A DNA stretch of 64,000 bases, taken from Yersinia hibernica. Its GTDB lineage: Bacteria; Pseudomonadota; Gammaproteobacteria; Enterobacterales; Enterobacteriaceae. Under the pieces are notes generated by a model that saw nothing but the letters and a program-made list of their open reading frames with translations, was not told the origin of the DNA and did not search any database. The stretch lies in assembly GCF_004124235.1 (NCBI RefSeq), contig NZ_CP032487.1, positions 3,782,001 to 3,846,000 of the forward strand. Reading direction: 5' to 3'. Within the stretch, counting starts at the first letter, position 1. Each line of letters opens with the position of its first letter. Made by a program: the position numbers and the translations under genes. Positions 61,251 through 64,000 of the stretch are shown piece after piece.

Positions 61251-62665
61251 GGCTGCACGCCTGATGTCTGGCCCATGTTGTTAAAGCCCTGGTCCTGGCT
61301 TCCACTGTGCTGCTGCAGTTTGCTGTCCTGGTTACGCGCCCCCTGTCGGTCGAGCGTGGTGAGCAAACTGTTATTACTGATGGCTTTTCGCAAAGTCATT
61401 TCATTGCTCAATGCGGCAATTTCACGGTCAAGGGCATCGACACGCCGGTCTCCTTCTGCCAACGCTTCCGGTTGATCAGCCGCATTCGGTTCGGACTGCC
61501 CGGTGGTCAGCATGCGCCGCATGGTCAGCGCCTGCTCTACCGTATCGGACATCGCCAGTTCTCCAGCAAGGCGCTGAACCAGTGCAGCATTGTCCGGGTC
61601 GTCTTTCAGAGACTGGATAACCCCGCGGGTCACCACCAGGCTGCCGGTTTTCAGTTTGGCCAGATTATCGGCAGTGGGGGCCTGTGAACCGCCGACCAGT
61701 TTGGACAACTGCTCAAGGTTTTCTTTGGTGGCATCTTCCAGTATTGGGGAGAAACCGGTGCCGGCCACCGTGCTGCCGGCGGCGTTCTCATCCCCGCCGC
61801 TGTTGCATTCGTTGGCCTCACGGCAGGTACGTATAGAACGGTCACCCAGCACTTTAACCACAGCGGTAGCCGCGGCCTCTGAATCCGGATAACGCTGGCA
61901 TACCGACCCGTTGCAGCTGGATGCCCCCACGGTGGTGTTGCTGGTCACCGGCAGATTGTTCATCATGTTGTAGCCCGCTTTCGCCAGGTCGTGCGTCGGC
62001 TTGATCGCCGGTTGGCCTTTACCCCCGCGTTTCTGGCCCCCCATCCAGGTCGCACCATCTTCACCGGTCGCCTTCTGCAGTTTCTGGTCGCTGCTGACAG
62101 CGTCACCGTCGCTGGACGCCACGATATCTTTGTACTCCTCGGTCACGGCCGCCTGCGTCCATTTGTTCCCCATCGTGTAATCGGCCATTTTATTGGCCAT
62201 GTTCTGACAATTGAGCTTGGATTTATCAAAACTCAGCCCGGCCTGCAGTACCCCGTTGGTCAACATTTCATACAGCCCCGGGTTAGCCCGCTGTATGACC
62301 ATCGCCGGCATGCTGGCCACCGCGCCAGTGGCTCCCTGAATAACCGTCCCCATCAGGTCTTTAAACCCGCTGGTCACACCATTGAGCTGGTTACCGACCG
62401 TGGTTTTGATGTCAAAATTTCCGCACATCAGGTCACTGCTCAATCCTCCGTTCATCCCCAGGCGAGTCATGCTGTTGCGGGACGCTGGCGGAGATATCAC
62501 CGAACCTCCACCAATTGAATAGAACAGGCCGTCACTGATGGCCCCGTTAGCGGATACACCGGTTGAGGAGGCCGTGACCTGCGCATACGCTGGCGACAGG
62601 CTGCTGGCAAACAGAAACAGTAAGGCCTGGGGCAACATCGGGTTGTTTTTTGTGTACATTGTCAT
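61247..62665 (-). CDS. ICE conjugation protein, PFL_4711 family (TraH-like)
   Basis: 472 residues. Signal peptide with ALLFLFASSLSPAYA, then FYSIGGGSVISPPASRNSM, LGMNGGLSSDLMCGNFDIKT and several Cys pairs (CNGSVCQRYPD, CREANECNSGG). This is the integrating-conjugative-element family PFL_4711, periplasmic and related to TraH of F-type pilus assembly. The C-terminal part is a coiled-coil-like, Gln-rich tail. Start at ATG 62665, which overlaps the end of the upstream gene; the open frame to 62773 lies within that gene. Confidence 0.85.
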   Translation of the reverse strand: MTMYTKNNPMLPQALLFLFASSLSPAYAQVTASSTGVSANGAISDGLFYSIGGGSVISPPASRNSMTRLGMNGGLSSDLMCGNFDIKTTVGNQLNGVTSGFKDLMGTVIQGATGAVASMPAMVIQRANPGLYEMLTNGVLQAGLSFDKSKLNCQNMANKMADYTMGNKWTQAAVTEEYKDIVASSDGDAVSSDQKLQKATGEDGATWMGGQKRGGKGQPAIKPTHDLAKAGYNMMNNLPVTSNTTVGASSCNGSVCQRYPDSEAAATAVVKVLGDRSIRTCREANECNSGGDENAAGSTVAGTGFSPILEDATKENLEQLSKLVGGSQAPTADNLAKLKTGSLVVTRGVIQSLKDDPDNAALVQRLAGELAMSDTVEQALTMRRMLTTGQSEPNAADQPEALAEGDRRVDALDREIAALSNEMTLRKAISNNSLLTTLDRQGARNQDSKLQQHSGSQDQGFNNMGQTSGVQP

Positions 62666-62675
62666 AGCATGAGTC

Positions 62676-63650
62676 TCACGAAAAATCGGTGCTGTAGAGG
62701 AAAGTCTGCCCGCGACGTTTACAGCAACTGTAGGGCTGCCAGAGCGCCCAGGCGTAGTTCCCGTCCTGGGCAACCGTCGTGCCGGTATCAGGAAACACGG
62801 CGCAGGTGGTCGTCAATTGTGGTGAAAGGCGTTGCCATTTATGATTTTGGCTACCGGTATTCTCTTTCACCGGCGCCGGTGGCCAGTAGCCTGGTGATGG
62901 CTGACCAACCAGCGGCTGATAAACATGAAGCTGACCGTTACGGGTAATAACATCCGCCACGCGCTGAGCCACAACGGCGGCAGATTTGTAACTGTCCTGT
63001 TGCGTGACAAACCCGCTGCGCGGGTAAATATTGCCCCACATATTGGCGCCAGCCTGGCTGCCGAGCTCCCGCTGACCGGGGATAAGCGCTTCCGGGTACA
63101 GCGCTTCAGGCAAGCCACTTCGCCACACCAGGGCATCGAGGGAACTGACAAAATAAGGGATAAATGGCGTGGCGGCAGATTGACAGGAATACCCAGCAAT
63201 CTGTCCCCCGATAAGCGTGGTGGCCGGGTGACCATACGCATCGGCATAATGAAAATGCAGGTTTTGTTTGCGCAGCCCAGCGACTTTCATTTCCTGCTGG
63301 CCGCCGCCGGCGATGACGCCGCTGAGTGCGCCCATCATGCCACTTTCCCCGTGACCAGCAACATCACTGACAGTGGCCATTTCCGTCCAGGGATTATCTC
63401 CCGGGCCGGAATACGCAGACACCACAGCCTCAGGGATAAAATGCTCGACCTTGACGGACGTTTTGACCGAGCAGCCAAAAGGCGTACACAGCAGCCAATA
63501 GCAGATGCCTTTCACCGTCCAACTGATGCAGGACACGCTGACCGCGCTGGAAATCAGGCTAGCCGTGTTGACGCTGGCCATACTCAGGCCGCTGCCGACC
63601 AATAATGTGGCCATCAGCAGCCGGCGGGAGCGCCGTGGAATAAGCGTCAT
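62676..63650 (-). CDS. ICE conjugation protein, PFL_4710 family (TraU-like)
   Basis: 324 residues with an N-terminal signal (LLMATLLVGSGLSMASVNTA), then CISWTVKGICYWLLCTPFGC and VSAYSGPGDNPWTEM, many Cys residues, and a C-terminal YAWALWQPYSCCKRRGQTFL. This is the PFL_4710/TraU family of pilus assembly proteins; the cysteines would be oxidised in the periplasm. ATGA overlap with the upstream DsbG/TrbC-like gene; its end overlaps the leader of the PFL_4711 gene. Confidence 0.87.
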   Translation of the reverse strand: MTLIPRRSRRLLMATLLVGSGLSMASVNTASLISSAVSVSCISWTVKGICYWLLCTPFGCSVKTSVKVEHFIPEAVVSAYSGPGDNPWTEMATVSDVAGHGESGMMGALSGVIAGGGQQEMKVAGLRKQNLHFHYADAYGHPATTLIGGQIAGYSCQSAATPFIPYFVSSLDALVWRSGLPEALYPEALIPGQRELGSQAGANMWGNIYPRSGFVTQQDSYKSAAVVAQRVADVITRNGQLHVYQPLVGQPSPGYWPPAPVKENTGSQNHKWQRLSPQLTTTCAVFPDTGTTVAQDGNYAWALWQPYSCCKRRGQTFLYSTDFS

Positions 63651-64000
63651 TGGTGCGCCCCCCGCCAGTCGGCAAAATGCTGCATGGCTACACTGACGTC
63701 AGTGGTCCCGTAGACCACCCATTTATCGTCAAAAACCACCGCCGGAAAGTGGGTCAGGCCCAGCGACCAGGCTTTCATCAGACCCTGATAGGCACTGGCC
63801 AGTTGTTGTTGTTGCGCGATAAATGCCGGTTGACCCAGAACATCACGAGCCTGTTTTTCGGCCAGGGCCGCATTCGCCGGCAGGGTGCCAAATATATCTG
63901 CCTCCAATCGCTCAGGCGCATCAAGGTAAACCACCGGAATATCGGGGGAAGCAGATGAGACGGGATGGGTACTGTCGGTATAAATGACAGTACTGGCACT
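63647..64000 (-). CDS. ICE conjugation protein, PFL_4709 family, partial
   Basis: The 3' 117 codons are visible, cut by the right edge. The sequence runs from ASTVIYTDSTHPVSSA through VYLDAPERLEADIFGTLPAN to LGLTHFPAVVFDDKWVVYGT and ends WRGAHQ. This matches the TIGR03757/PFL_4709 family, thioredoxin-fold periplasmic proteins (TrbC/DsbG-like) that come first in the PFL_4709-4710-4711 set. The N-terminus and signal peptide lie beyond the window. Confidence 0.82.
   Translation of the reverse strand, partial: SASTVIYTDSTHPVSSASPDIPVVYLDAPERLEADIFGTLPANAALAEKQARDVLGQPAFIAQQQQLASAYQGLMKAWSLGLTHFPAVVFDDKWVVYGTTDVSVAMQHFADWRGAHQ

Noticed and set aside
62925..63605. Plus-strand open frame of 226 codons
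   Set aside because: Antisense to the PFL_4710-type gene; composition is that of a shadow frame.

Overview
The window reads as a Yersinia-type enterobacterial chromosome carrying an integrating conjugative element (ICE) in a tRNA-Phe gene. The first 5.2 kb is ordinary core genome: the 3' end of yggX, mltC, a TauE/SafE-type membrane protein, speC and the tRNA. I infer the genus from this synteny and from protein similarity recalled from memory; the sequence does not prove it. SPI-7/PAPI-1-class elements, including the Yersinia island YAPI, are known to use tRNA-Phe.

The ICE starts at the 3' end of the tRNA (5256) and continues past the right edge. From left to right it holds: (1) a tyrosine integrase and a TraI_2/DUF1528 relaxase-like gene (5.5-8.0 kb) followed by two small genes; (2) a defence segment (9.0-17.3 kb) with an IS3-type transposase remnant, an AT-rich SIR2-STAND-TPR gene, a Gabija-like OLD nuclease/UvrD helicase pair, a broken acetyltransferase and the 3' half of a group II intron; (3) a backbone block of small minus-strand genes (17.4-23.5 kb): DUF5983, DUF1281, a CbtA-like toxin, ArdC-type antirestriction, DUF3085 and a second integrase-like protein, separated by recurring hairpins; (4) a gene-poor, palindrome-rich stretch with direct repeats and unknown genes (23.5-27.6 kb); (5) a complete type VI secretion system on the minus strand (28.0-57.6 kb); (6) a small plus-strand two-gene cassette (58.8-59.3 kb); (7) part of the conjugation apparatus, with TraG-N, PFL_4711, PFL_4710 and PFL_4709 type genes, cut by the window edge.

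The T6SS contains all 13 core components (TssA-TssM, counting Hcp, VgrG and ClpV) plus PAAR. Embedded in it is an effector module: VgrG, a DUF4123 adaptor, a DUF3304 lipoprotein (likely immunity), a broken second copy of that lipoprotein, a DUF2235 lipase (Tle1 type) and PAAR. Carried on a conjugative element, this would move contact-dependent killing, its immunity and phage defence together.

Best candidates for something new are the SIR2-STAND gene beside the Gabija pair, the T6SS inside a SPI-7-class ICE, a pair of repeats whose hairpin stem has changed on both sides around an unchanged loop, and a fragment identical to part of the ColE1 replication origin fused to the broken group II intron.
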